Source: JBBITI01 sp037440885 (GTDB lineage: Bacteria; Chloroflexota; Dehalococcoidia; Dehalococcoidales; UBA2162). Taken from it: 30,753 nt of DNA. The position numbers were made by a program, and so were the translations under genes. The stretch lies in contig JBBITI010000032.1 in assembly GCA_037440885.1 (NCBI GenBank), positions 1 to 30,753 on the forward strand. Direction: 5' to 3'. Positions 1-7,917 of this stretch are shown one piece after another (the stretch's first letter is position 1; each line of letters begins with the position of its first letter). The notes beneath the pieces were generated by a model. It was given only the letters and a program-made list of their open reading frames with translations. It had not been told where the DNA came from and did not search any database.

Positions 1-49
1 TCCGGGAAGTCATCCTTTTCCCACAATTGAAAGAAAAAGGATAATGGAT

Positions 50-331
50 ATGTTGCGCAGAAAGGTCGCTGATGCGCCGGCGGCGGAGATCGCAGTACGG
101 GATGCTTTACAAACCCAGTACGGCGGTAATATCAAGGGCCTTACGTTTCGTAAATGCTGGTATTCCTCGGCGGGACGCCAGGAATTCTGGGATGTGGAAG
201 GCTCTTTCATACTAAAACGGGGCATCATGGGCCGGGACATCAAGAACTTCCGCTACCAGGTCGATCCCGATTCCGGCAAAGTCATTGGCTACGAGATCAT
301 AACCCCGCTGCCGAAGGCGGAAAAGGGTTAG
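50..331 (+). CDS. Small hypothetical protein
   Basis: Encodes a soluble protein of about 93 residues that I do not recognise. It has no signal peptide or membrane segment. The first half is helical in composition and the second half is rich in aromatic and beta-forming residues (a WDVEG motif, then a segment ending VIGYEIITPLP). An ATG at 44 is also possible, but AAGGA at 37-41 sits only 2 bases from it and 8 bases from the ATG at 50, so I prefer 50. It is the first gene of a forward run with the acetyltransferase and serS genes. The real upstream end of this transcription unit lies outside the window. Confidence 0.6.
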   Translation: MLRRKVADAPAAEIAVRDALQTQYGGNIKGLTFRKCWYSSAGRQEFWDVEGSFILKRGIMGRDIKNFRYQVDPDSGKVIGYEIITPLPKAEKG

Positions 332-384
332 GAGTACAATGCCACGCCAGGTAATTCTCGGACGGACCTGACTGGAGATTGGAG

Positions 385-951
385 ATGCGCCAGGATATAC
401 AACTGACTGATGGGTTCGTCTTGCTGCGGCCATACCGGGCGGACGATACAGCAGAACTAAATAACGCCGTCACCGAATCGCTCCGGGAATTAAAACCGTG
501 GCTGGATTTTGCCACCGACGATTATTCCCTGACACAGAGCCAGCAGTGGGTAACGGAGTGTCCCAGGACATGGGAAGCGGGTACGGCTTATAATTTCGTG
601 ATCACAGATGCCAGCTACGGCCAGTACCTGGGAGGCTGCGGAATCAATAACTTCGACAGTCGCCGCAAGATCGCTAACCTCGGATACTGGGTCCGCACTG
701 CACAGACCCGTCGGGGAATTGCCACCGCCAGCACCCGGTTGCTAGTCCGCTGGGGGATCCGGGAACTAAAACTGGTACGGATCGATATCCAGATCGCCGC
801 TCCGAACAGGGCCAGTCAGCGTGTGGCTGAAAAAGCCGGAGCTACCCGGGAAGGCACTCTCCGCAACGGGATGTTTGTCCGCGACCTGATGTATGATAAG
901 GTAGTATACTCAATCATCCCTGAGGACATGGAACCCTGGCCAATCGATTAA
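385..951 (+). CDS. GNAT family N-acetyltransferase (RimJ/RimL-like)
   Basis: Predicted to transfer an acetyl group from acetyl-CoA to an amine, possibly a protein N-terminus as in the RimJ/RimL branch; the substrate is unknown. The protein has 188 residues, typical for this branch. The N-terminal motif 'LTDGFVLLRPYRADD' is the usual first strand and helix. The acetyl-CoA pyrophosphate loop is seen as 'TRRGIATAST', and 'NRASQRVAEKAGATREGTLRN' (residues split across the last helix and strand) is the characteristic C-terminal pattern. I chose the ATG at 385 because GGAG at 374-377 lies 7 bases upstream; a TTG at 379 has worse spacing. It ends 10 bases before serS and is probably co-transcribed with it. 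Confidence 0.88.
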   Translation: MRQDIQLTDGFVLLRPYRADDTAELNNAVTESLRELKPWLDFATDDYSLTQSQQWVTECPRTWEAGTAYNFVITDASYGQYLGGCGINNFDSRRKIANLGYWVRTAQTRRGIATASTRLLVRWGIRELKLVRIDIQIAAPNRASQRVAEKAGATREGTLRNGMFVRDLMYDKVVYSIIPEDMEPWPID

Positions 952-961
952 GGAGACGGTA

Positions 962-2221
962 ATGGTAGACCTGAAATTCATTCGTGATAACCCCGACCTC
1001 GTCCGGCAAGCATTAATCAGCCGGAATGATGCGACTTCAGTAGACCAGATCCTGGAACTTGATAGCCGGCGGCGGGTAAAAATCCTGGAACTGGAAGAGT
1101 TGCGGCGTTCTCGGAAGTCAGCCTCCAAACAATACCGGGAATCGGGCGCCGGCGGCCAGGAGGCTGCCGCTACCGGGCGCGATTTAAGAACTGTCATCCG
1201 CAGCCTGGAAGATGAAGTCCAGGAAATGGATGCCTTGATGCAGTCCCTGCTGCTCCAGATCCCCAATATGCCTTTGCCATCTGTTCCCATCGGTAAGGGT
1301 GACGATGACGATGTCATCGCGCGGAAGTGGCACGAACCACAGGAATTAGGCTTTTCGCCCCTGCCCCACTGGCAGTTAGGCGAGACGCTGGGGATCATCG
1401 ATTTTGAGCGCGGGGTGAAGTTATCGGGGACTCGCTTTTATGTCTTGAAGGGATTGGGGGCTCGCTTGCAACGTGCCCTCATCCAGTTTTTTTTGAATAC
1501 CCATGTACTGGAACACGGTTACCAGGAAATCTATCCACCTTTCATGGTTAAAAAAGATGTCATGTATGGCTCCGGCCAGTTACCCAAGTTTGCTGACAAT
1601 ATCTACCATGATGCTGAAGAGGATTACTGGTTTGTCGGTACCGCCGAAATACCATTGACCGGTCTGCATGCTGGCGAGATATTGTCCGCCGACCAGTTAC
1701 CATTACATTATGTCGCCTATACCGCCTGTTTCCGCCGCGAGAAGATGTCCGCCGGCAAGGATACGCGCGGCATCAAACGCGGGCATCAATTCGATAAGGT
1801 CGAAATGTACAAACTGACCACCCCGGAAGCCTCCGAAAAAGAACTGCAAAAGATGGTACATGATGCCGAGGATCTCTGCCAGAAACTAAACCTGACTTAC
1901 CGTATTCGCGAACTCTGTACCGGCAGTATCGGCTTCGGTTCGGCGAAATCCTACGATATCGAAGTCTGGGCCCCGGGTTGCCAGGAGTGGCTGGAAGTCA
2001 GTTCTTGTTCTACCTGTACCGATTTCCAATCCCGCCGCGCAAACATCCGTTACCGTCCCGCCCCGGATGCCAAACCGCAATTTGTCCATACGCTGAACGG
2101 CTCCGGCCTGGCCTTGCCCCGGATGATGATTGCAGTAATGGAAAATTACCAGCAGGCCGACGGCAGTATCGCCATCCCGGAAGTCCTCCAGCCTTATATG
2201 CGGGAAAGCGTAATTCGATAA
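962..2221 (+). CDS. serS: Seryl-tRNA synthetase
   Basis: Charges tRNA-Ser, and normally also tRNA-Sec, with serine using ATP in the cytoplasm. The length of 419 residues is standard. Residues 1 to about 105 form the N-terminal domain with the long antiparallel coiled coil that contacts the tRNA variable arm. The class II catalytic core follows, with motif 2 around 'CFRREKMSAGKDTRG' and 'RGHQFDKVEMYKL', and motif 3 as 'NGSGLALPRMMIAVMENYQ' near the C-terminus. The serine-binding 'TAEIPLTGLHAGEIL' segment is also present. The ATG at 962 is preceded by AAGGAG. It is the last gene of the forward run and meets the reverse glutaredoxin gene tail to tail with a 45-bp gap in which I see no clear terminator. 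Confidence 0.98.
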   Translation: MVDLKFIRDNPDLVRQALISRNDATSVDQILELDSRRRVKILELEELRRSRKSASKQYRESGAGGQEAAATGRDLRTVIRSLEDEVQEMDALMQSLLLQIPNMPLPSVPIGKGDDDDVIARKWHEPQELGFSPLPHWQLGETLGIIDFERGVKLSGTRFYVLKGLGARLQRALIQFFLNTHVLEHGYQEIYPPFMVKKDVMYGSGQLPKFADNIYHDAEEDYWFVGTAEIPLTGLHAGEILSADQLPLHYVAYTACFRREKMSAGKDTRGIKRGHQFDKVEMYKLTTPEASEKELQKMVHDAEDLCQKLNLTYRIRELCTGSIGFGSAKSYDIEVWAPGCQEWLEVSSCSTCTDFQSRRANIRYRPAPDAKPQFVHTLNGSGLALPRMMIAVMENYQQADGSIAIPEVLQPYMRESVIR

Positions 2222-2266
2222 ATCAGCCTTCAAGGGGTAGTCACTGACCAGCGATGGCCAGCAAAC

Positions 2267-2524
2267 TCATTGTACCTTGGGCGAACCCAGTTTTTCGGCC
2301 AACTGGGCATCCGATGGTTCCACCAGGATGGAACCGTCGGCGAAGACAATCGTCGGTACGCTGCGGTTGCCGTGATTTACTTTAACAACATATTCCCGGG
2401 CCCGGGCATCTTTTTCGATGTCCTGCCAGATATAAGGGAAATTGTTCTTTTCCAGCCACCGCCGGGAACGGGTACAATCCGGGCACCAGGTAGTACCATA
2501 AATTATTATTTGATCGATTGGCAT
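2267..2524 (-). CDS. Glutaredoxin-like thioredoxin-fold protein (CPDC)
   Basis: A small thiol-disulfide oxidoreductase of 85 residues, predicted to be cytosolic. The redox motif 'TTWCPDCTRSRRWL' near residue 13 is a CxxC with Asp in the middle, and 'NRSVPTIVFADGS' supplies the cis-proline loop of the thioredoxin fold. This pattern resembles the actinobacterial mycoredoxin/NrdH group more than GSH-linked glutaredoxins, but the reductant is unknown. A longer reading frame continues upstream to 2698. I chose the internal ATG at 2522-2524 because a G-rich ribosome site (GGGGG) lies 6 bases before it and because the homologous domain starts there. The gene diverges from the Smr gene. Confidence 0.85.
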   Translation of the reverse strand: MPIDQIIIYGTTWCPDCTRSRRWLEKNNFPYIWQDIEKDARAREYVVKVNHGNRSVPTIVFADGSILVEPSDAQLAEKLGSPKVQ

Positions 2525-2633
2525 TTCCAGCCCCCGTGATAAAATGTAAAGAGTAATTTCTATTTCAGCATACATAGCAGGAAAATCAAAAGTCAAACGG
2601 GTCAATAGCAAGCGGCCCGCGCGGAGATAATGA

Positions 2634-2939
2634 ATGCCGCCCCGGAAAAAAGGAACTGCATCGTCCCGGGACAACCGGTCGAAACCGCTGGAATTCATGC
2701 CGGAAGTAATCGATCTTCACGGCCTGACGGTTGATGAAATGTTGCCCGCAGTAGAAGCCTTTTTGCATAACGCCTACCGGGCGCGCTATCCCCGGGTATG
2801 GATTGTGCACGGCAAAGGTTCCGGTATCCTGAGAACAGAAGTGAACCGTTACCTGTCCCGGAATCCCTGGGTCCGGGCACACCGTTTTGCCGACCGTTAT
2901 CACGGCGGGGAAGGGGCTACCGAAGTATATCTGAAATAA
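2634..2939 (+). CDS. Smr domain protein
   Basis: A stand-alone Smr (small MutS-related) domain of 101 residues. Smr domains bind nucleic acids and often nick DNA or cleave RNA; the natural target here is unknown. The two signature motifs are visible: 'VIDLHGLTVDEM' at about residues 24-35 and 'VWIVHGKGSGILRTEVNRYL' at about 57-76. The terminal 'GGEGATEVYLK' matches the end of the domain, where 'GG.G.T.V.L' is usual. Residues 1-21 form a basic, low-complexity tail. The ATG at 2634 is supported by GGAG at 2623-2626; an in-frame ATG at 2697 would give the bare domain. The TIGR04076 gene follows 44 bases downstream. Confidence 0.88.
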   Translation: MPPRKKGTASSRDNRSKPLEFMPEVIDLHGLTVDEMLPAVEAFLHNAYRARYPRVWIVHGKGSGILRTEVNRYLSRNPWVRAHRFADRYHGGEGATEVYLK

Positions 2940-2983
2940 CATGAAATGACGTTTCGTACAAATAAAAGAAACAAGGAGATAAC

Positions 2984-3241
2984 ATGGCCGAGATTATTGC
3001 CCGGGTTATTTCACAGAAAGGCACCTGCGCCGCCGGTCACAAATTGGGAGATGAATTTACTGTCGGCCAGAATACCCCTGCCGGTTTTTGTTCGTGGGCT
3101 TATTTCACCGTATTTCCGTTTGCCGAAGTCCTCGAATTTGGCGGGGCTTTCCCGTGGGAGACCGATCCGGACCGGACAACCGTTGCCTGTCCGGACCCCG
3201 GCAATCCGGTGGTTTTCGAACTGCGCCGGATTTCCAAATAG
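2984..3241 (+). CDS. TIGR04076 family protein
   Basis: An 85-residue protein of the TIGR04076 family, which is widespread in anaerobes and has no established function. Family features are clear: the opening 'ARVISQKGTCAAGHKLGDEF', the central 'PAGFCSWAYFTVFPFAEVL', then 'GGAFPW' and the ending 'ACPDPGNPVVFELRRI'. Three conserved cysteines (in GTCAAGH, GFCSW and VACPD) suggest a metal or redox role, which is inference. The ATG at 2984 has a strong AAGGAG site. It ends 3 bases before the stop of the reverse receiver gene, so the two units are tightly convergent. Confidence 0.9.
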   Translation: MAEIIARVISQKGTCAAGHKLGDEFTVGQNTPAGFCSWAYFTVFPFAEVLEFGGAFPWETDPDRTTVACPDPGNPVVFELRRISK

Positions 3242-3244
3242 CGA

Positions 3245-3640
3245 CTACGGAACAATGGGGACTTTCTCCAGTAGTTCCTTGATCTTGGGAAGCAAATCGA
3301 TCACATCGAACGGTTTCGTAATATAACCATTGGCGCCAATAACTTTTTCACTTAACCGCCGGTTGAGATCATGAGTGATTGCCGTTAGCATAATCACCGG
3401 GATATGTCTGATCGACAGATCATGCTTGATTTCAGAACAAGCACTCAGTCCGTCTAATTTCGGCATCATTATATCCATCAGGACCAGGTCCGGTTTTTGC
3501 GAACGCACCATCTCCAGAGCTTCGACCCCGTTTTCTGCTTCCAGGACGGTATATTCGTTGCTGAGCAGACGCTTAACCAGTTGACGCACATGCGGTTCGT
3601 CATCCACCACCAGTATTTTTTTCAATTTTTCAGCCTCCAT
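3245..3640 (-). CDS. CheY-like single-domain response regulator
   Basis: A stand-alone receiver domain of 131 residues that should be phosphorylated by a histidine kinase and act by protein contact, because it has no output domain. The acidic pocket is seen in 'ILVVDDEPHVRQL' (Asp13, Asp14), the phospho-acceptor is Asp56 in 'LVLMDIMMP', and the conserved Thr and Lys appear in 'VIMLTAITHD' and 'GYITKPFD'. GGAG lies 7 bases before the ATG. It is the last gene of the reverse signalling operon, 23 bases after the HD-GYP regulator, so the upstream multi-PAS kinase is its likely phosphodonor. Confidence 0.93.
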   Translation of the reverse strand: MEAEKLKKILVVDDEPHVRQLVKRLLSNEYTVLEAENGVEALEMVRSQKPDLVLMDIMMPKLDGLSACSEIKHDLSIRHIPVIMLTAITHDLNRRLSEKVIGANGYITKPFDVIDLLPKIKELLEKVPIVP

Positions 3641-3663
3641 TCAAATCTCCGGAATCGTCAAGC

Positions 3664-4707
3664 TTACAGGCTTTTTCCGGAATATTCTTCGTCAAGACTA
3701 TAAGATAGGGCACCCGCCCCGGTCTTAAGAAATACCGTTGCGACGTTCGGATCGAACTGGGCACCAATGTTTCTGGCAATTTCGGCTAACGCATCTTTCA
3801 CTGACATCGCCGGACGGTACGGTCGCTCGGAAGTCATGGCATCAAATGCATCAGCTACGGCGAGTATCCGGGCAGCAAGGGGTATGTCCGTACCGGCGAC
3901 TACCTGGTAAAGTCCTCTGCCGTTAAAATGGTCGTGGTGATGTATTATCATATCCACCACCTTATCATTGACCAGCGGTTTCACGATTCCGGCACTGACA
4001 TGGGCATGAATCATAATATGTTCATACTCCTCAGTAGTCAGCCGGCCGGGTTTATTCTGGATCAACTGATCAACAGCGATCTTGCCCACATCATGGAATA
4101 ATCCTCCCCAGCGCAGGTCTTCAATATCATCTTCGGACAGGCCCAGCCTGGTGCCAATCTGAACCGCCATCAGCGCCACGCGCCGGGAATGGCCTGCCGT
4201 ATAACGGTTCTTTGCTTCAAGAGCGGTGACCAGTGATTCGATGGCTCCCAGAAATGACTTCCTGATATCTGCGGTACGTTCTTCAACACGGTTTTCCAGG
4301 AACAACTGGTATTGCTTTATCTGAAGCTGCAGGCGCCTTTTTTCAAGCGCTTTTTGCAAAGTAATCACCACCTCGTCCAGATTAAACGGTTTGGCGATGT
4401 AGTCGTCTGCCCCCTGGCGTATACAATCAATCGTAATGCTGGTATCAGTCACCGCGCTCGCCATGATGACAACGATGTCAGGGTGGTTGGTTTTAATATC
4501 GTTGAGCAGTTCAAGACCTGTCTTACCCGGCATGCGGATATCCAATATCACCGCATCCAACACCCGATCCTCCAAAAAGCACATTGCTTCGTCGGCACTA
4601 CCGGTCTGAAAGCACTCATAACCTTCCTTAGTCAGTTTTTGCACCAGAAGGTGCCGTATCATCATCTCGTCATCGACAATCAAGATTACATCACGGTTTT
4701 TTCCCAT
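3664..4707 (-). CDS. Response regulator with HD-GYP domain (RpfG-like)
   Basis: A two-domain regulator of 347 residues: an N-terminal receiver (about 1-120, acceptor Asp56 in 'AVILDIRMP'), a helical or coiled linker (about 120-150), and an HD-GYP domain (about 155-335). HD-GYP proteins usually hydrolyse the second messenger c-di-GMP. The metal motif HD is at His205-Asp206, with Lys209 in 'HDVGKI'. The signature region reads 'HHHDHFNGRGLY' (256-267), where the classical form is HHE..DG.GYP. The GYP itself is therefore Gly-Leu-Tyr and the Asp before Gly is Asn, so phosphodiesterase activity is less certain. A GGGAGG site precedes the ATG. It lies 26 bases after the kinase gene. Confidence 0.93.
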   Translation of the reverse strand: MGKNRDVILIVDDEMMIRHLLVQKLTKEGYECFQTGSADEAMCFLEDRVLDAVILDIRMPGKTGLELLNDIKTNHPDIVVIMASAVTDTSITIDCIRQGADDYIAKPFNLDEVVITLQKALEKRRLQLQIKQYQLFLENRVEERTADIRKSFLGAIESLVTALEAKNRYTAGHSRRVALMAVQIGTRLGLSEDDIEDLRWGGLFHDVGKIAVDQLIQNKPGRLTTEEYEHIMIHAHVSAGIVKPLVNDKVVDMIIHHHDHFNGRGLYQVVAGTDIPLAARILAVADAFDAMTSERPYRPAMSVKDALAEIARNIGAQFDPNVATVFLKTGAGALSYSLDEEYSGKSL

Positions 4708-4733
4708 TGTTGCCTCCCGGTTTCTATCTAGGT

Positions 4734-6947
4734 CTAGATAGGTAGTTCCACGACAAAGGTGGCTCCTTTACCTTGTTCGCTCTTGGCATAGATGTTCCCG
4801 CCGTGTTCGGTGACAATACCATGGCAAATACTCAGACCAAGACCGGTGCCTTTGCCAACTTCTTTGGTGGTGTAAAAAGGATCGAATATTCTTTTAAGAT
4901 TCACCGGTTTGATCCCGGGGCCATCGTCCGATATGCTGATGCGAATATAGCCGGGAATTTTTTCTGAGATAACAGTCAAAGTACCCCGGCGGTGCGCCTC
5001 GATCATAAAGTACTCGGCATTGATCACAATGTTGAGGAATACCTGCTGGATCTGGAAATAGTCCAGCATGATCTCCGGTAGATTATCATCCAGGCGGGTG
5101 AAGACCTCGATATTATTCACCTTTTGTTCGTAAGCCCGCAGTGTCAGCACATCTTCGATAATGCTGTTGATACGGCTTGGCTGTTTTACCGGGGTATGTT
5201 TCCGGGCAAAAGCGAGTAAATTCCTCACGATACGCGCCGCTCGCTGGGCTTCTCCGGCGACTATCGTCAAATCTTCTTTCACATCGTCACTGACATCTTT
5301 TTCGAGCAGAAGCTGGGCAAACCCGATGACCCCAGTCAAGGGATTATTCAACTCATGGGCAATACCCGAAACCAGTTCCCCGATAGAAGCCAGGCGGTCG
5401 GTCATGATAAGTTGCTGTTCCATTTGCCTTAATTCAGTGACATCTTTGATGATATTGACCGTTCCGGTTACCTGGCCTTGATCATCAAAAATCGGCGACG
5501 CCGATTCCTGTACCCAGGATCCGGAATCGGGAGAAAAGACTTCTACGGTGGCGGGCTTTCCGGTTTGCATAGTTTTTTGCCAGGGGCAATTCGCCGGTAT
5601 GTTCCCGGGTTCATGAACCAGATGATTACATCTTTCACTGATGATTTCTTCCGGCGATAAATCATACCTGGCAGCAAATGCTTTATTTACCTTTGTTAAA
5701 CGATTTTCACGATCATGGATGGATATGCGATCGGTTATCGAATCGAAAGTCGTACGCCATTCCCGGGCCGCCATTTCCATACCCTCGCGCATCCGTACCG
5801 GTTCTGTGATGTCCCGGTAATACCACAAGCGGCCGCAGTAGCGGCCCTGTTTATCAAACATTTCATTTGTATAACGTTCCAGAATTCGTCCGTCAGAAAA
5901 ATTGATCCGGTCCCGGCTGTGTTTCACCTTGCTTTCGATGATTTGCCGGGTTTTTTCAATAAAATCTTCCGGATCTTTCACTGGCGCCGTCATTAAAACG
6001 GTCATATCGTTATCGGCGCAAGTTTCAGCGAATTCCAGTGGCAATCCCCATAACTCACGGAAACGCCCGTTACAAAAAATTTTCTTGTTGTTTTCGTCGG
6101 TTACCAGGATACCATCGGTAGTGTTTTCCGCAAGGGCTTCGAGGAGCGTGTTTTTAAAATTCAGGGCTTCTTCGATTGTTTTTCGCGGCGTGATATCGTT
6201 TACTAAAGTCACCCATCCTTGCCGCTTCCCTTCGATGATTATCGCCTGGGTGTGCACATCCACCCACACATCGCCAATCGGTGTACGGTATACTTGCTCT
6301 TCTTGGTTATAACCTTTTTCAAGCAACAACCGGATGCGCTGCGCATTCTGGCCGGGAAATGTCTCAACCATCGTCATTGATGCACTGATGTGTTTACCCA
6401 CCGCATCAGCGGTTATGATTCCGAACAATTTCTCACAAACGTTATTCCAATGCGTAACGATGAAATCATTATTTAAAATAAAAATTCCGTCGCGTATCGA
6501 GAAAAAAGCATGGTCCAGAAAACGGAGCGATGCTTCAGTTGGCTTTTGTGCAGCAAGGTCCTGGAAGATGGACTGGACACATTTCTCGCCATTCCAGACA
6601 ACATTCCTGGAATTCACCTGGAAAGACCGCCCCTCCCCGTTCTGGCAGATAACCGTAACTTGAGAACGATACGTGATGCCATCGTGATAATTTTTCATAC
6701 TTGAATAAAATGACTTTCCGTTCTCAGGACTGAGACGTTCTGCCAGAGGCAATTTCTGCAAATCATCGATGTTCTTACAACCCCAGAGATCAAGCAAGCT
6801 CCGGTTTGCATAGACCGGTTCTCCATCCGGACGAGTGATCTGGATACCGAAAGGCAGGCTATCAAAGATATCGAGAAAACTCTCTAGGTTGGACAGAGAG
6901 CGCACTTCCGGAATATTATTCAAGCCCGGACGGATAGTCATTGCCAT
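4734..6947 (-). CDS. Multi-PAS sensor histidine kinase
   Basis: A 737-residue kinase without transmembrane segments, so probably cytoplasmic. About four PAS domains are arranged in series: roughly 21-130 ('IFDSLPFGIQITRPDGEP'), 140-255 ('DGIFILNNDFIVTHWNN'), 265-385 ('TTDGILVTDENNKKIFCNG') and 395-510 ('SITDRISIHDRENRLTKVN'). The HisKA dimerisation domain carries His531 in 'GIAHELNNPLTG'. The ATPase domain has the N-box 'FLNIVINAEYFMIEA', the G1 box 'SDDGPGIKP' and the G2 box 'GKGTGLGLSICHGIV'. The start overlaps the stop of the preceding HTH gene by one base (TAATG), which indicates translational coupling. Its partners are probably the HD-GYP and CheY-like regulators downstream. The PAS ligand is unknown. 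Confidence 0.95.
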   Translation of the reverse strand: MAMTIRPGLNNIPEVRSLSNLESFLDIFDSLPFGIQITRPDGEPVYANRSLLDLWGCKNIDDLQKLPLAERLSPENGKSFYSSMKNYHDGITYRSQVTVICQNGEGRSFQVNSRNVVWNGEKCVQSIFQDLAAQKPTEASLRFLDHAFFSIRDGIFILNNDFIVTHWNNVCEKLFGIITADAVGKHISASMTMVETFPGQNAQRIRLLLEKGYNQEEQVYRTPIGDVWVDVHTQAIIIEGKRQGWVTLVNDITPRKTIEEALNFKNTLLEALAENTTDGILVTDENNKKIFCNGRFRELWGLPLEFAETCADNDMTVLMTAPVKDPEDFIEKTRQIIESKVKHSRDRINFSDGRILERYTNEMFDKQGRYCGRLWYYRDITEPVRMREGMEMAAREWRTTFDSITDRISIHDRENRLTKVNKAFAARYDLSPEEIISERCNHLVHEPGNIPANCPWQKTMQTGKPATVEVFSPDSGSWVQESASPIFDDQGQVTGTVNIIKDVTELRQMEQQLIMTDRLASIGELVSGIAHELNNPLTGVIGFAQLLLEKDVSDDVKEDLTIVAGEAQRAARIVRNLLAFARKHTPVKQPSRINSIIEDVLTLRAYEQKVNNIEVFTRLDDNLPEIMLDYFQIQQVFLNIVINAEYFMIEAHRRGTLTVISEKIPGYIRISISDDGPGIKPVNLKRIFDPFYTTKEVGKGTGLGLSICHGIVTEHGGNIYAKSEQGKGATFVVELPI

Positions 6948-7183
6948 TAACCGACTCTCTTCTCGGCGCTCGTGAAGGTGTTGATGCGACTGGTAGCCAT
7001 CTTGACCAGTTCAAGTTGGGCAGCGGTAAACAGCCGCCAGCCATGCCAGTCACGGTATTCACTTACACCAAACTTGCCTTCTTTCATCCAGCGAAACAGT
7101 GTGTTGCGGCTGACCCCGACCATGCGGCAAACCTCAGCCGTACGATAATAAGTCTCTCCATTAATTGCTAACGGCATCGACAA
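6947..7183 (-). CDS. MerR-type helix-turn-helix DNA-binding protein
   Basis: A small protein of about 78 residues consisting almost entirely of a winged HTH of the MerR/excisionase type. The helix-turn-helix is 'YRTAEVCRMVGVSRNTLFRWMKEG', and the wing is the 'YRDWHGWRLFTAAQLELV' pattern typical of MerR N-terminal domains. It lacks the long coiled coil and effector domain of full MerR proteins. The start is uncertain: TTG at 7183 has GAGG 6 bases upstream, ATG at 7177 is 12 bases from the same site, and TTG at 7195 has no site. It is the first gene of the signalling operon and shares one base with the kinase gene, so a regulator paired with this kinase is likely. Confidence 0.82.
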   Translation of the reverse strand: MSMPLAINGETYYRTAEVCRMVGVSRNTLFRWMKEGKFGVSEYRDWHGWRLFTAAQLELVKMATSRINTFTSAEKRVG

Positions 7184-7300
7184 CCCATTCCTCAAAGTAT
7201 GATTACAAGTACCTGGGTATACCTTAACGTCTTGGTAACCGGTTTGGAATCACTCATTAGTAATGAAAGCGGGGGGTACTTTCGGACAAAAACAGCGATG

Positions 7301-7336
7301 AAAAAAGGCATGCGCTCAAAATTGAGCGCATGCCTT
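7301..7336 (-). terminator. Rho-independent terminator after rubrerythrin
   Basis: A 15-bp perfect inverted repeat (7305-7319 with 7322-7336) is followed, on the reverse strand, by a run of six T (7301-7306, partly in the stem). It lies 42 bases after the rubrerythrin stop and should end the nurA-to-rubrerythrin operon. It also separates that operon from the promoter region of the MerR-like gene. Confidence 0.9.
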
Positions 7337-7377
7337 ATAGTATTGCCGTACTCGCGTTCTAAGGTGCAGAATACCGC

Positions 7378-7890
7378 TTATTCAACTTTCTTAAACTTAC
7401 TGCCCGAAACACCGCAAATCGAACACTTTTCCGGAGCAGTCCCGGCAACGGTATTGCCGCACACCGGGCAGACATAATACTCTTCATCTTTAACAGCCTG
7501 CCCGGACTCGATCGCCTTGAACGAAGCTTCGAAAAGATTATGATGCACCTGCTCTACTTCATTAGCTTGGTTGAAAGATACAGCCGCTCGCTCGTTCTGC
7601 TCGTCCTCGGCAGTCTGGATGAAAGGCGGATACATGCGGGTATATTCATAATGCTCGCCGATTACCGCCGCCATCAGGTTATCCCGGGTAGAGCCGACGG
7701 CATCCATAGCATTGAAATGATTCCGGGCATGGATAGTCTCCGCTGCCGCCACGGCGCGGAACAACCGGGCAATTTGCGGATACCCCTCTTTCTCCGCTTT
7801 TTCCGCGAAGAAGATATATCTCCGGTTCGCCTGGCTTTCTCCGGCGAAAGCTGTTTTCAGGTTTTCTTCAGTTTTATATGCTCCTGCCAT
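7378..7890 (-). CDS. rbr: Rubrerythrin
   Basis: A non-haem di-iron protein of 170 residues that typically reduces hydrogen peroxide in anaerobes, with electrons from rubredoxin or NAD(P)H systems. The N-terminal ferritin-like four-helix domain (about 5-130) shows the ligand segments 'AFAGESQANRRY' (Glu18), 'AETIHARNH' and 'NEVEQVHHNLF'. The C-terminal rubredoxin-like [Fe(SCys)4] site uses Cys141, Cys144, Cys156 and Cys159 ('CPVCGN' and 'CSICG'). A GAGGAG site precedes the ATG. It is the last gene of the long reverse operon and is directly followed by an intrinsic terminator. It suggests an anaerobic host that meets oxygen. Confidence 0.97.
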   Translation of the reverse strand: MAGAYKTEENLKTAFAGESQANRRYIFFAEKAEKEGYPQIARLFRAVAAAETIHARNHFNAMDAVGSTRDNLMAAVIGEHYEYTRMYPPFIQTAEDEQNERAAVSFNQANEVEQVHHNLFEASFKAIESGQAVKDEEYYVCPVCGNTVAGTAPEKCSICGVSGSKFKKVE

Positions 7891-7917
7891 GCTTTTCTCC
7901 TCATATTTACTTGTTGG

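Noticed and set aside
910..1398. A 162-codon reverse frame opposite serS
   Set aside because: Serine/arginine-rich antisense shadow of the serS coding sequence with no domain.
7216..7240. GGTATACC and GGTAACC pair upstream of the MerR-type gene as a MerR operator
   Set aside because: The arms are not a clean inverted repeat and no promoter with the 19-20 base spacer typical of MerR targets fits around them.
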